This document shows positions 24,749 to 32,495 of a stretch of 64,000 nucleotides of DNA, piece by piece. The notes under the pieces are model-generated. The model saw nothing but the letters and a program-made list of their open reading frames with translations. It had not been told where the DNA came from and did not search any database. The stretch is from Deltaproteobacteria bacterium. GTDB lineage: Bacteria; Myxococcota_A; UBA9160; UBA6930. The stretch lies in NCBI GenBank assembly GCA_029261795.1, contig JAJDAP010000064.1:1-64000 (forward strand), read 5' to 3'. Position 1 is the first letter of the stretch. Every line of letters starts with the position of its first letter. The position numbers and the translations under genes are program-made.

Positions 24749-27214
24749 GTCGATGCCAAAGACAAATGCTCGCTCGCACTTCTTGCAAATTGGAGCTGAT
24801 ACTCCCACTGGTCGCTGGTACGACGCCGAACCGCAGTTGCACCTGAAGTATTCACGAAACTCCGTGAATTGCTTCCAGCGAATCTTCTCATCTCCCACCG
24901 AACTCCAGGCCTGGGGGTCATCCCTAAAGTGTGCTGCGAAGTTCTCAAGCTCACCCCTTTGTAGACTTTCGAGAAAGGGGTTTGCATTGCCTTCGACCAA
25001 CGGCATCGGAACTTTTGCTTTCGACTTCACGAATCGATGGATCGCACCGGCCAGTTCCGCCCGGTCGTATCTATACGGATGGTGCACTTCCCGAATTCGC
25101 ACGTCGACTCCGAAGCCTCGCGCTAAATCAAGTAGCCACTCTTCCTCAATCTGCCGCATGTCTCTCGCGGCCGATTTGTCCTCCTCGTGTCGCCGTTCAA
25201 CTTCTGCGTCTGGAACTCGATGGTCGTGAAACTTCGGACCGAAGCCGCCCTTCAGATTGGTGATTCTCTTGAAGATCCATCGCTGCTGAGGAAGCTGATC
25301 CTTCAGATAGGCGAAGAATCGCTCGTCATGTGAGACGACGATAATCTGAAAGTCGGAGAACTCCCTGACCAACATGGACGCGATGGCCAGTCGATGATCG
25401 GCATCGTACGACGTCACTACGTCGTCGAGAACGATTACTGGGAAGTCCACATTGAGCAGTCGAATCGCCGCCAGCCTCAAGCTGAGCGCCAAAGTATGAA
25501 TCTGCGAATCGCTGAGATAGCCCGATGGCACAACTGCTCTGCGATTGTCGGCAAAGTCGACGAACAGATTGAGGTAGGGCTGCTTCGTTTCTTCGTCCAG
25601 TTGCAACTGGATCTCAGGGACCGATTCGGCGGTTGATTGAATCGCGCTATAGAGCCGAGAGGTGTCATCTTTCAAAGAGTCAACACGCTCTTGTAGTTCT
25701 CGTCGAAGTTCCTTCGCAATTCGTGTTTCCATCCGCTCAAGATCACGATACTGCAGCTCCAAACTGATGTTGATGGACTCAATTTTCTTGAGGCCCTCCT
25801 TCAGCTCGACGAGATCTTGCACAACCTTGAGCGTCCTGGAGTACGCAGACGCCTCGGGGTTCTTCTCAAGCAGATCGATCTGATCGTCCACACGAACGCG
25901 GAGTTCGGACAGACGACCGCTCAGGGAGGTAAGACTCTCGGGAACCTCAGCACCAACGGACGCGAGAAGTTCCTTTCGCGCTGACTCCACGAACGAGGCG
26001 GCTTCGCTCTCTTGTATCGCGTCGAGAGAGCTACGAAGCGTCTCGAGATTGGCAGCGAGTGTGCTTTGACATGTGCGCCATGATTTCCGTCCCTGATCCA
26101 GCCGCTCCACTGACTTTTTGTAGTCGTCAAGCTCGTCAAGACAGCCGATCAAATGGGCTCGAACACCATCTATGGAGCCCGAAGTGGTCTGTTCGAGAGC
26201 GGTATTGCAAACTGGACAGGTATCCAAGGGGACCTGCTGCTCCAGAACCTGCTTGGCCGTCTCCCAGAGCTCGCGGAAGATCGCTCGTTGAGATTTCGCT
26301 TTCTCACGCTCCTCCTCTACTTCGGCTCGCTTCAGCTCCTCGACCGCAACCACAAACTCCCGCAACGCCCCGGTTGGGTAGTCTTCCTCGACCTTGGCAG
26401 GCTGATCGACTGTAGAGATTGCCTTCGCGGCCTCACGAACTGCGGCCAGGCCAATGCGCTTCTCGGCCTGTGCCGAGAGATGAGCAAGTTCCCGGTATCC
26501 GGGATCCATCGCAGACAGTTCACGGAGTTCTAGGTTGTCGCCTAGGACGCCAAGGTATTTCTTGTTCAGCCAATCGATGACCTGCGCATCGTCCCAACTA
26601 GAAATCTCACCGGTTGTGAGTCTCTTGAGGTCTCGGAGGCGCTCACTCTTAGCCATGGGGTCATCAATGGCTTGGCGGAGTGCAACCCGTAGCGCCCGAA
26701 GATTTCTCTGAACGTCGCGCAGCACGGAAAGACCGAACCAGTCGGATACTTCTTCGTATCGTTGCTGAGGGGTCTGGTGCTCGACAAACCCTCGGAGTTC
26801 GTGTCCACGCAGAATGAACTGGGTCCTACAACGGTCCAACACTTCGGTAGCAGCAGGGGTTCGTGGCGAAGGAGGATTAGAGACCGCTCGCTCTCCCTCC
26901 AGTATCGTTCCGTGCTCACCTCGCAACTTGAGAGATACGCCCGAAGCGATTCCTCTCTCGCGAGCCTCGATGTGTTCGAGCGCCTCAGGACCAGCTTTCG
27001 TCCCGGACCTCTTGGGCCCGATTCGATCTAGCGTACCTTCCTCCGAGAAGTAGAACTCGAGTGCATCGACAAGGCTGGACTTCCCCTTCGCATTCGGAGC
27101 AAACACCGCAAGACTGATGGGGATACGGCCTCGAAAGAGCGGGAACTGTTGCTCCGCGAGGTAGGCTCGGAAACCCCGCAGAAGGAGCGCTTCTATGAAG
27201 AGTTTTTCACTCAT
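24737..27214 (-). CDS. SMC/Rad50-like ATPase with zinc hook and C-terminal zinc ribbon
   Basis: The 825-residue protein has Walker A FAPNAKGKSSL (39-49), long helical arms, a Rad50-type hook CPVC (333-336), a signature-like YLSDSQIHTLALSLRLA (566-582), Walker B FPVIVLDDVV (591-600) and an H-loop VVSHD (626-630). After the ATPase it has about 190 more residues ending in a zinc ribbon (FRCNCGSASY ... CKKCERAFVF). Such ATPases clamp DNA and drive partner nucleases. The 70-residue gene before it overlaps by 4 bases, and a nuclease gene lies upstream on the same strand. No dnd, MksBEFG or Mre11 partner is present, so it is not one of those classical systems. Confidence 0.8.
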   Translation of the reverse strand: MSEKLFIEALLLRGFRAYLAEQQFPLFRGRIPISLAVFAPNAKGKSSLVDALEFYFSEEGTLDRIGPKRSGTKAGPEALEHIEARERGIASGVSLKLRGEHGTILEGERAVSNPPSPRTPAATEVLDRCRTQFILRGHELRGFVEHQTPQQRYEEVSDWFGLSVLRDVQRNLRALRVALRQAIDDPMAKSERLRDLKRLTTGEISSWDDAQVIDWLNKKYLGVLGDNLELRELSAMDPGYRELAHLSAQAEKRIGLAAVREAAKAISTVDQPAKVEEDYPTGALREFVVAVEELKRAEVEEEREKAKSQRAIFRELWETAKQVLEQQVPLDTCPVCNTALEQTTSGSIDGVRAHLIGCLDELDDYKKSVERLDQGRKSWRTCQSTLAANLETLRSSLDAIQESEAASFVESARKELLASVGAEVPESLTSLSGRLSELRVRVDDQIDLLEKNPEASAYSRTLKVVQDLVELKEGLKKIESINISLELQYRDLERMETRIAKELRRELQERVDSLKDDTSRLYSAIQSTAESVPEIQLQLDEETKQPYLNLFVDFADNRRAVVPSGYLSDSQIHTLALSLRLAAIRLLNVDFPVIVLDDVVTSYDADHRLAIASMLVREFSDFQIIVVSHDERFFAYLKDQLPQQRWIFKRITNLKGGFGPKFHDHRVPDAEVERRHEEDKSAARDMRQIEEEWLLDLARGFGVDVRIREVHHPYRYDRAELAGAIHRFVKSKAKVPMPLVEGNANPFLESLQRGELENFAAHFRDDPQAWSSVGDEKIRWKQFTEFREYFRCNCGSASYQRPVGVSAPICKKCERAFVFGIDSLG

Positions 27215-27423
27215 GAATCTGGCGACTTAGTCGCACGCTGCTCGGCCAGTTTCTGAATCGCGCGCAACGCGTCACTCACGCCACTCGAACTCGGATCCGT
27301 TCTCACGATGTGAGTCGTGATGACGTCCAGGAGAGCGAGGTCCGTATCAGCCTGCCCTCGAACCTTTTCGACGATCTCCTGCAGGGTTTCTTCGACCGTC
27401 TTGGGTGTGGGAGAGTCACTCAT
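27211..27423 (-). CDS. small protein coupled to the SMC-like ATPase
   Basis: The 70-residue product (MSDSPTPKTVEETLQEIVEK, then a helix with QADTDLALLDVITTHIV and SDALRAIQKLAEQRA) is helical with no known motif. Its stop overlaps the ATPase start by 4 bases, so translation is coupled and a subunit role is likely. I chose the ATG at 27423 because an extended -10 box lies 7 bases upstream, which would make the message leaderless; an upstream start at 27462 is less likely. Confidence 0.6.
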   Translation of the reverse strand: MSDSPTPKTVEETLQEIVEKVRGQADTDLALLDVITTHIVRTDPSSSGVSDALRAIQKLAEQRATKSPDS

Positions 27424-27429
27424 TGCGGT

Positions 27430-27443
27430 GATTATACCACGAG
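27430..27443 (-). promoter_or_regulatory. extended -10 promoter giving a leaderless transcript
   Basis: On the minus strand CTCGTGGTATAATC holds TGGTATAAT, an ideal extended -10 with consensus TATAAT ending 7 bases before the ATG at 27423. The transcript should begin at or within a base or two of that ATG. There is no good -35, as usual for extended -10 promoters. Confidence 0.6.
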
Positions 27444-27581
27444 CGACATTGCCAATATGCAACAGCTCGGTCCAGAATTCCTTTTGTGCAGAAGATGCGC
27501 CTCGCAGCCCTTCAAGGGGCGCCGTGCTCTTCCAGAGTCCTCACTCTGCGAGGCACTAGCCAACATACTGTTATTCAAACG

Positions 27582-27749
27582 TTAGGTATCGGCCTTGGCT
27601 TCCGGATTCGGGACACCCCTGGCCAAGAGGAGGAGGAGCTGCGTGAGTCTCCATGCCTGTTCTTCTGCCTCGGCATCACTCAGTTCTTCTGAATAGGATT
27701 CCTTGTATGCAGCCTTGAAGGTCATGATGTCCTCGTTACTCATCTTCAT
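27582..27749 (-). CDS. small acidic protein (55 residues)
   Basis: A minus-strand frame from ATG 27749 reads MKMSNEDIMTFKAAYKESYS, then EELSDAEAEEQAWRLTQLLL and a short tail ending KADT. It resembles the 57-residue protein at 22846 in having an aromatic-rich helix, an EEL-x-DAE motif and a following hydrophobic helix. It lies between the nuclease and the ATPase genes on the same strand, with 190- and 160-base gaps. Possibly a regulatory or antitoxin-like helix bundle; not recognised. Confidence 0.55.
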   Translation of the reverse strand: MKMSNEDIMTFKAAYKESYSEELSDAEAEEQAWRLTQLLLLLARGVPNPEAKADT

Positions 27750-27851
27750 GAAACCATTGTCTCGGGAAAACTAGGTGGAAGACAGTTGGCCTGGCTTGGC
27801 TAGGTCGCAGAATCTGGCCGCCCGTTGAGGAGGCCAGGTGTCCCAGACTCC

Positions 27852-27878
27852 GGGGAGCACTAGAGGACGTTCGAACCC
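27852..27878 (+). repeat. 27-bp direct repeat, copy 1 (flanks the nuclease gene)
   Basis: GGGGAGCACTAGAGGA-C-GTTCGAACCC; the same 27 bases with T for C at position 17 recur at 29307-29333. The two copies bracket the nuclease gene and its promoter and lie 1.45 kb apart. The GTTCGAAC palindrome resembles a tRNA T-loop, but no tRNA cloverleaf forms around either copy. Confidence 0.75.
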
Positions 27879-27941
27879 TTGAAGAGAAACGGTATTCCTG
27901 ACTCGCGCCGTTGTTGTCCAGATGGTCATACATGGTCGGTC

Positions 27942-29126
27942 TCACCTATCAATTGACTCTAGGAATCCGTGGTAGCGCTTCTTTGTGTCACTGATGAGGT
28001 TGGAGAACGGAAGCACGTGAAATGAGCGAGAACGATGTTTCATTCGTTGCCGCACCTCATCCCCGACCTTACTGCCAACCAAGTATCCGTCGTAGGAGCG
28101 GAACTTGAAGTACTTCTCTGCAACCGTGATGTACGTTTCGAGCTGATTGAGATCTTCAACACCCAAGGTGTGTCCCGGTCGTTTCAGCTCGAGAATGATG
28201 AGCCGTTCATCGACAGTCCCGCAGACGAAATCTGGACGTTTCTTGCCGAACCGCTTCTTGTCTTGCCGGCTCATTGCGTCTCCGATCTGTTTGCGAAGTG
28301 TTGAATTCGAGAACAACAACCAATAGCGTTCGTCGACCAGCCACATAGCGCGCTCGAGGATTCGGTGGATCGAGTTCTCTCCCTTCAGTTCAAACGTTCG
28401 CGGATCCTGCACCTGCTTCTCGAAGAGTTCGATCGTCTCCAAGCGGCCTCTCACCTGCTGAGCGACGTTCGTCACCACACTCAGGCTCCAGCCTTGGAGT
28501 AGTAGGTCTAGGTCTTCAAGTGCCCGTTGCCTCTGCTTTGGAAGCTTGTTTACGACCGAGAGAAACGCCTCTCGAAAGCCTGCGTTGGCCGTCGTCGCGA
28601 CGTCACTGATTTCGCCCAGCGTTTGAGTCAGCGCCTCGAAATCCTTGGGTGAGATCTTGGCCGGGTCAATTGCCGTTACGATCTGTTTGAGAACACCAGA
28701 ACCTCCCCGAACAATGTCCGTCAGATCTCGATCGGCTTCGCTCTTCTTGGCCTCGGTCTTGATCTCATGGACAAGGTCCTCCGTCGCCTTCCAGCCGAGC
28801 CTCGGACCCAGATCCGACTGGATGATCTCGGCAATCCGGTCCCACTGCTCTTGATGTGGCAGATGAAATGTCGCCCGCCCGCCCGGCCACCACTTGCTGA
28901 GGGTTATGCGTTCCTGGACATCTCCGAACTCAGGGTTTGACTTCGTGACCTGGACACTCAACTGCCGATTGATTGGACGCTTTGCGACAACCCAATCGGG
29001 CTCAAATCGCACCTTGCCGCATTCACCGCAGTCGGCACGATTCAATGCGTTCTCCGCGCCACAAGAGCTGCAGACCTTTCGAGTTCTGCGTTTCTGCTTT
29101 GTGGGGTTCTTGCCTTTGTCCTTCAT
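27942..29126 (-). CDS. PD-(D/E)xK nuclease-like protein with N-terminal zinc ribbon (Shedu-like?)
   Basis: The 394-residue protein starts with a basic leader and a zinc ribbon (CSSCGAEN ... CGECG, residues 19-36). It continues with a long helical middle part and a C-terminal domain containing RPDFVCGTVDERLIILELKR followed by LNQLETYITVAEKYF. The D(x)nE-x-K pattern (PDF ... ELK) is the core of restriction-endonuclease-fold nucleases and resembles DUF4263/Shedu. A promoter with TTAACA and TATACT lies directly upstream. The SMC-like ATPase and two small proteins lie downstream on the same strand, so a joint DNA-targeting system is plausible. Fold assignment rests on motif spacing only. Confidence 0.6.
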   Translation of the reverse strand: MKDKGKNPTKQKRRTRKVCSSCGAENALNRADCGECGKVRFEPDWVVAKRPINRQLSVQVTKSNPEFGDVQERITLSKWWPGGRATFHLPHQEQWDRIAEIIQSDLGPRLGWKATEDLVHEIKTEAKKSEADRDLTDIVRGGSGVLKQIVTAIDPAKISPKDFEALTQTLGEISDVATTANAGFREAFLSVVNKLPKQRQRALEDLDLLLQGWSLSVVTNVAQQVRGRLETIELFEKQVQDPRTFELKGENSIHRILERAMWLVDERYWLLFSNSTLRKQIGDAMSRQDKKRFGKKRPDFVCGTVDERLIILELKRPGHTLGVEDLNQLETYITVAEKYFKFRSYDGYLVGSKVGDEVRQRMKHRSRSFHVLPFSNLISDTKKRYHGFLESIDR

Positions 29127-29134
29127 ACTGCTCG

Positions 29135-29164
29135 AGTATACACCTGGAAGTATGTGTATGTTAA
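29135..29164 (-). promoter_or_regulatory. sigma70-like promoter of the nuclease gene, leaderless
   Basis: On the minus strand TTAACA (29164-29159) and TATACT (29140-29135) are separated by 18 bases. TATACT ends 8 bases before the ATG at 29126, so transcription should start at about the start codon. Confidence 0.65.
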
Positions 29165-29238
29165 GCCTGGCGCTCGTTGGGTCGGAAAGCGCTCGTTCTT
29201 GTCGCCTCGGAGTGGCGAACAGGCAAGAGGGACCACCA

Positions 29239-29274
29239 ACGAAGAGCGCCCCAACTAAGGGGCGTTCTTCGTTC
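29239..29274 (-). terminator. hairpin downstream of the ribonucleotide reductase gene
   Basis: AACGAAGAGCGCCCC and GGGGCGTTCTTCGTT form a 15-bp stem with one G-T/A-C mismatch and a 6-base loop. It lies 85 bases beyond the reductase stop and before the nuclease promoter. There is no clean T-run, so it may be a factor-dependent or bidirectional terminator. Confidence 0.6.
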
Positions 29275-29306
29275 CTTGGGGATCTGACATGTTATTTCCT
29301 CATGGC

Positions 29307-29333
29307 GGGGAGCACTAGAGGATGTTCGAACCC
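29307..29333 (+). repeat. 27-bp direct repeat, copy 2
   Basis: Matches the copy at 27852-27878 in 26 of 27 bases and lies 25 bases beyond the reductase stop codon. With copy 1 it brackets the nuclease gene, as expected if that gene arrived as a separate cassette. Confidence 0.75.
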
Positions 29334-29358
29334 GAACCGGTCGCTTCCAGATTCGACG

Positions 29359-31647
29359 CTAGGAACAGTTCGAGTACCCACAACTCCAACACGTTGCACA
29401 ACCCTCCTGGCTGTGGAAAGAGGTCGTGTTGCACTGTGGGCAGATCGCGCCGACGGTGTCCCCTCGTTTCGTGAGACCCTTCTGCTTTGGTTTCTCTACG
29501 AGTCCGATCTCAACAAGATGCTCATCAATGATCTGGCCGATCACCTGGATCGGCGTGGAGACCATTTCGCCGTCGCGGAACGCGGTCTGCTGACCGAACA
29601 CTTGTTTCAGTTCTTCTGCAACGAAAGCAACGTCACTAGTCCGCCTGAAGATCGCGCTGATCATCAGAGTCAATGCCGTAGTCCAATCGACGAACTTCCC
29701 GTTCTTCGTCATCGCGAAGATCTCAAATGGCCGTTTCTGGCCGGTCTCGGGGTCCACGGTGTCGTTGATTGTGATGTAGAAGGCGTGCGGATTGTCGGGT
29801 GTATCAAGCTTGAACTTCGTGGTCTTTCCAGAGAGCGCAGGAGGACGAGGAAGAATCTCGCGGGACGTTGTTCCTTCGAGCGGCTTTATGACTCCTTCGA
29901 TCGTCTTCGATGGCCGGAAGGTGGTGCAGCCCTTGCACCCGAGGTCGTAGGCTCGATCGTAAACAGAGGCGAAGTCGTCGAACTCCATCTCAGGGTGGCA
30001 GTTGATCGTCTTGGAGATGGATGCATCCACGTGCCGCTGGCAGGCCGCTTGGATCCGCAGGTGTGCCTCGACGTCGAGATTGTCGGATATGACCATGTAA
30101 TCTGGCAGATCGTTTTCGTCGAATTCCCCTTCGGCCTCCAGTTGCGTCCGATACATCTGGTACCCGTAGTCCTCAACAGTATACGACTTCGTACTTCCGT
30201 CAGCCGTCAGAACTGACCGCCTAGCATTGTGGAAGAGGACCGGTTCGATCCCGCCGGAGATGTTCCCGTAGTAGATAGAAGTGGTCCCGGTCGGAGCGAC
30301 TGTTAAGAGCACGCCGTTTCGAATCCCATATTGCCCGATCGCCGCCCGAATGTCTTCCGGAAGCTCCTTGACGAAGGGTCGACTGAGGAACTCATCTCGT
30401 GCGAACTCTGGGAATGAGCCTCGTTCCCTTGCGAGTTCCACTGACGTCCGATACGCCTCAACCTTGATGCTCTTCATGACCGCGTCGGTAACATCCACCG
30501 ATTCCGGACTGCCGTAGACGATGCAGAGCTGCTGCAGCATATTGGCAAGACCGGCCACGCCAAGACCAGTACGGCGCTTCGATTCCTCTTCTGACTTCTG
30601 AGCGTCGGTAGGGTATCGACTAACGTCCACTACATTGTCTAGAAACCGCACACCGATTCGAGTCGTCTCGCGGATCGCCTCATGGTCGATCGTGGCGTTC
30701 TCCGAGAAGGGGTTCTTCACCATCCGAGCGAGATTCACATGCCCGAGGTTGCATGCGCCGTGCGGCGGCAACGGCTGCTCTCCACACGGATTGGTTGCTC
30801 GGATCTCCTCGCAGTAGCCCAAGTTATTGGAGGCGTTGACGCGGTCGATGAAGATCACCCCGGGCTCCGAGTGCTCGTACGTTGACCGGAGGATCTGCTT
30901 CCAGAGGTCGCGTGCACTCAATCGCTCGTAGATGTACCACGGACTTCCCTTCGTTGTGGTTTTGTCTACGGGTTTCGAACTAGGAGGAATCGAGAACCCC
31001 AGATCCCACTGGCCATCGTTGCGAACTGCCTCCATGAAGTCGTCCGACACGAGGACAGAGAGGTTGAAGTTCGTGAGACGGCCCGTCCCTTGCTTCGCGC
31101 GAATGAAATCCATCAGGTCTGGATGGTTGTCGGCAAGAGTTGCCATCATGGCTCCACGGCGGGAACCCGAAGACATTATCGTCGCGCACATAGCATCCCA
31201 GAGACCCATGAACGCGACGGGACCAGCGGCGCTGGTCGCTGTTTCTGTTACTTCCGCTCCCTTCGGACGGAGTGTCGAGAAGTCCATTCCGATGCCGCCA
31301 CCCTGATGCATCGTCAGCATGGCCAGCCGAAGGGCATCAGCTACATCGCTGTGGCTGTCTCCGATCGCAGGGGATACGTAGCAGTTGATGAGCGTCACAT
31401 CGCGCGGAGTCCCTGCGCCGGCATGGATTCGACCCCCTGGCATCCAGCGACCGGCGACGAGCGCTTCATACGCGAGTTCTCTCTGTTTTTCGTCTGGATC
31501 GTTCTCGTAAATGGCATCCGCCACGCGGCGATGAGATTGAAGAGGGGTCTCTTCGTCCGAGAAGCGGTACTTCTCACGCCAGATGTCCTCGATGATGTCC
31601 TGGTCGAAGCCTGTCCAATCCAGGGTCTGTGCTGATCCATCCGCCAT
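29359..31647 (-). CDS. nrdJ: adenosylcobalamin-dependent (class II) ribonucleoside-diphosphate reductase
   Basis: The 762-residue enzyme reduces ribonucleotides to deoxyribonucleotides using adenosylcobalamin, without oxygen and without a small subunit. Key sites are VTLINCYVSPAIGDS (active-site Cys about residue 89), the loop ATNPCGEQPLPP (about 284-295, with Asn, Cys and Glu), APTGTTSIYYGN, and a C-terminal zinc/redox region (CPQCNTTSFHSQEGCATCWS). Length and this tail match NrdJ. An AGGAG site lies 7 bases before the ATG. No cobalamin riboswitch is visible upstream. As cargo of an integrated element it probably supplies dNTPs for element replication, as in phages and large plasmids. Confidence 0.92.
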   Translation of the reverse strand: MADGSAQTLDWTGFDQDIIEDIWREKYRFSDEETPLQSHRRVADAIYENDPDEKQRELAYEALVAGRWMPGGRIHAGAGTPRDVTLINCYVSPAIGDSHSDVADALRLAMLTMHQGGGIGMDFSTLRPKGAEVTETATSAAGPVAFMGLWDAMCATIMSSGSRRGAMMATLADNHPDLMDFIRAKQGTGRLTNFNLSVLVSDDFMEAVRNDGQWDLGFSIPPSSKPVDKTTTKGSPWYIYERLSARDLWKQILRSTYEHSEPGVIFIDRVNASNNLGYCEEIRATNPCGEQPLPPHGACNLGHVNLARMVKNPFSENATIDHEAIRETTRIGVRFLDNVVDVSRYPTDAQKSEEESKRRTGLGVAGLANMLQQLCIVYGSPESVDVTDAVMKSIKVEAYRTSVELARERGSFPEFARDEFLSRPFVKELPEDIRAAIGQYGIRNGVLLTVAPTGTTSIYYGNISGGIEPVLFHNARRSVLTADGSTKSYTVEDYGYQMYRTQLEAEGEFDENDLPDYMVISDNLDVEAHLRIQAACQRHVDASISKTINCHPEMEFDDFASVYDRAYDLGCKGCTTFRPSKTIEGVIKPLEGTTSREILPRPPALSGKTTKFKLDTPDNPHAFYITINDTVDPETGQKRPFEIFAMTKNGKFVDWTTALTLMISAIFRRTSDVAFVAEELKQVFGQQTAFRDGEMVSTPIQVIGQIIDEHLVEIGLVEKPKQKGLTKRGDTVGAICPQCNTTSFHSQEGCATCWSCGYSNCS

Positions 31648-31745
31648 GAGACAACTCCTGATTGACGAAGAAGACGGAGCAATTCGCAGGTCCGAGTCTA
31701 AGGGTAGTGGTCTTCGTGTTGTTCGCCGAACTTACGATACGAAAA

Positions 31746-31771
31746 GGCCGCTCCCTGAAGGGGGAGCGGCC
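31746..31771 (-). terminator. rho-independent terminator after the 93-residue gene
   Basis: On the minus strand GGCCGCTCCC and GGGAGCGGCC form a perfect 10-bp stem with a 6-base loop, followed directly by TTTTC. It lies 3 bases after the stop at 31775, and so separates that gene from the reductase gene. Confidence 0.9.
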
Positions 31772-31774
31772 GCG

Positions 31775-32056
31775 TCAACGGAATAGACGTAGCGGGACGA
31801 CCTTCTGGTCCGTGCCGCGAGAGTTGAGCCGTAGGCGCGACTCGTATGAAGTCAAACGTCTCCATTGTGATTCTCGTGCTTCATGGCGCTGCTTGATTGC
31901 AGCAAGATCGTACCCATGAGCCCCGGCGAACTCAAAAAGATCTGAGAGTTCCTGCCTGACGAAGACCTTTCTCCAGTGGTCACAGAACCCGGCCTGTTCG
32001 CAAAGGAAGTCGACTGTGGCCTCCGCGCTCGAAACCGTATCTACTTCACAGACCAT
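31775..32056 (-). CDS. small protein with a possible Nif11-like N-terminus
   Basis: The 93-residue product has a region SSAEATVDFLCEQAGFCDHW ... LSDLFEFAGAHGYDLAAI (about residues 9-55), whose helix-helix pattern ending in HGYD recalls Nif11 domains. A basic tail follows (WRRLTSYESRLRLNSRG). AGGAGGG sits 5 bases before the ATG at 32056. Nif11 domains occur in nitrogen-fixation-linked proteins and peptide leaders; the match is weak and I do not infer a pathway. It has its own strong terminator and stands upstream of the reductase on the same strand. Confidence 0.55.
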   Translation of the reverse strand: MVCEVDTVSSAEATVDFLCEQAGFCDHWRKVFVRQELSDLFEFAGAHGYDLAAIKQRHEARESQWRRLTSYESRLRLNSRGTDQKVVPLRLFR

Positions 32057-32495
32057 GCAACCCTCCTGTTTCTGTTCGAGTCGAGGGCTCACCTCCTTGT
32101 GACGTGGGCCCTCTATCGAACAGAAACCGGAACGGCGGCCTTTCCGACTCAAGTATACACCATATTGTGTTAGTCGGCTATCTCGTGAGTGGCACGAGCG
32201 CCGCGTACCCTGAGAGGGCGCTGTGCTCACACTATTGTTCGCAGGACTGCCATACCAACTACGCCGTCCTGGACATCGTTCCGTTCTCCCATGCATTCGC
32301 GTCGCGACCGAATCGCAGTACGCTGACTTGTACGAAAAATCGGCGGTCTTCCTCGTCCACTCGGTCTAGCCCCGTCGAAGTCGGCGATTGGATCCACCTA
32401 ACGTTTCGCGAGCGATCCATGTTCTCTGGATCCGTTGGGGAACCGCCACAGAGCATCCACTTTCATTGGCGGCGCTCGTAGCGCACCATGGACCC
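32057..32495. other. divergent intergenic region before the VirD4-like operon
   Basis: About 440 bases without a supported gene. On the minus strand GTATACTTGAG at about 32,150 resembles the promoter word upstream of the nuclease gene (GTATACTCGAG at 29,131-29,141) and probably drives the 93-residue gene. The right part should hold the promoter for the plus-strand VirD4-like operon; no clear boxes seen. Confidence 0.4.

Noticed and set aside
24737..29126. Assignment of the ATPase/nuclease genes to Wadjet, Dnd or Rad50-Mre11
   Set aside because: Wadjet needs JetA, JetB and JetD-type partners, Dnd needs a DndC/DndB-type set and Rad50 needs an Mre11 phosphoesterase; none is present.
27852..29333. 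GTTCGAACCC words as possible tRNA T-loops
   Set aside because: No acceptor stem, D-arm or anticodon arm can be drawn around either copy; they are better explained as a direct repeat.
31648..31745. Cobalamin riboswitch before the B12-dependent reductase
   Set aside because: The region upstream of the reductase is under 130 bases, is interrupted by the terminator of the preceding gene, and shows no B12-box-like element.
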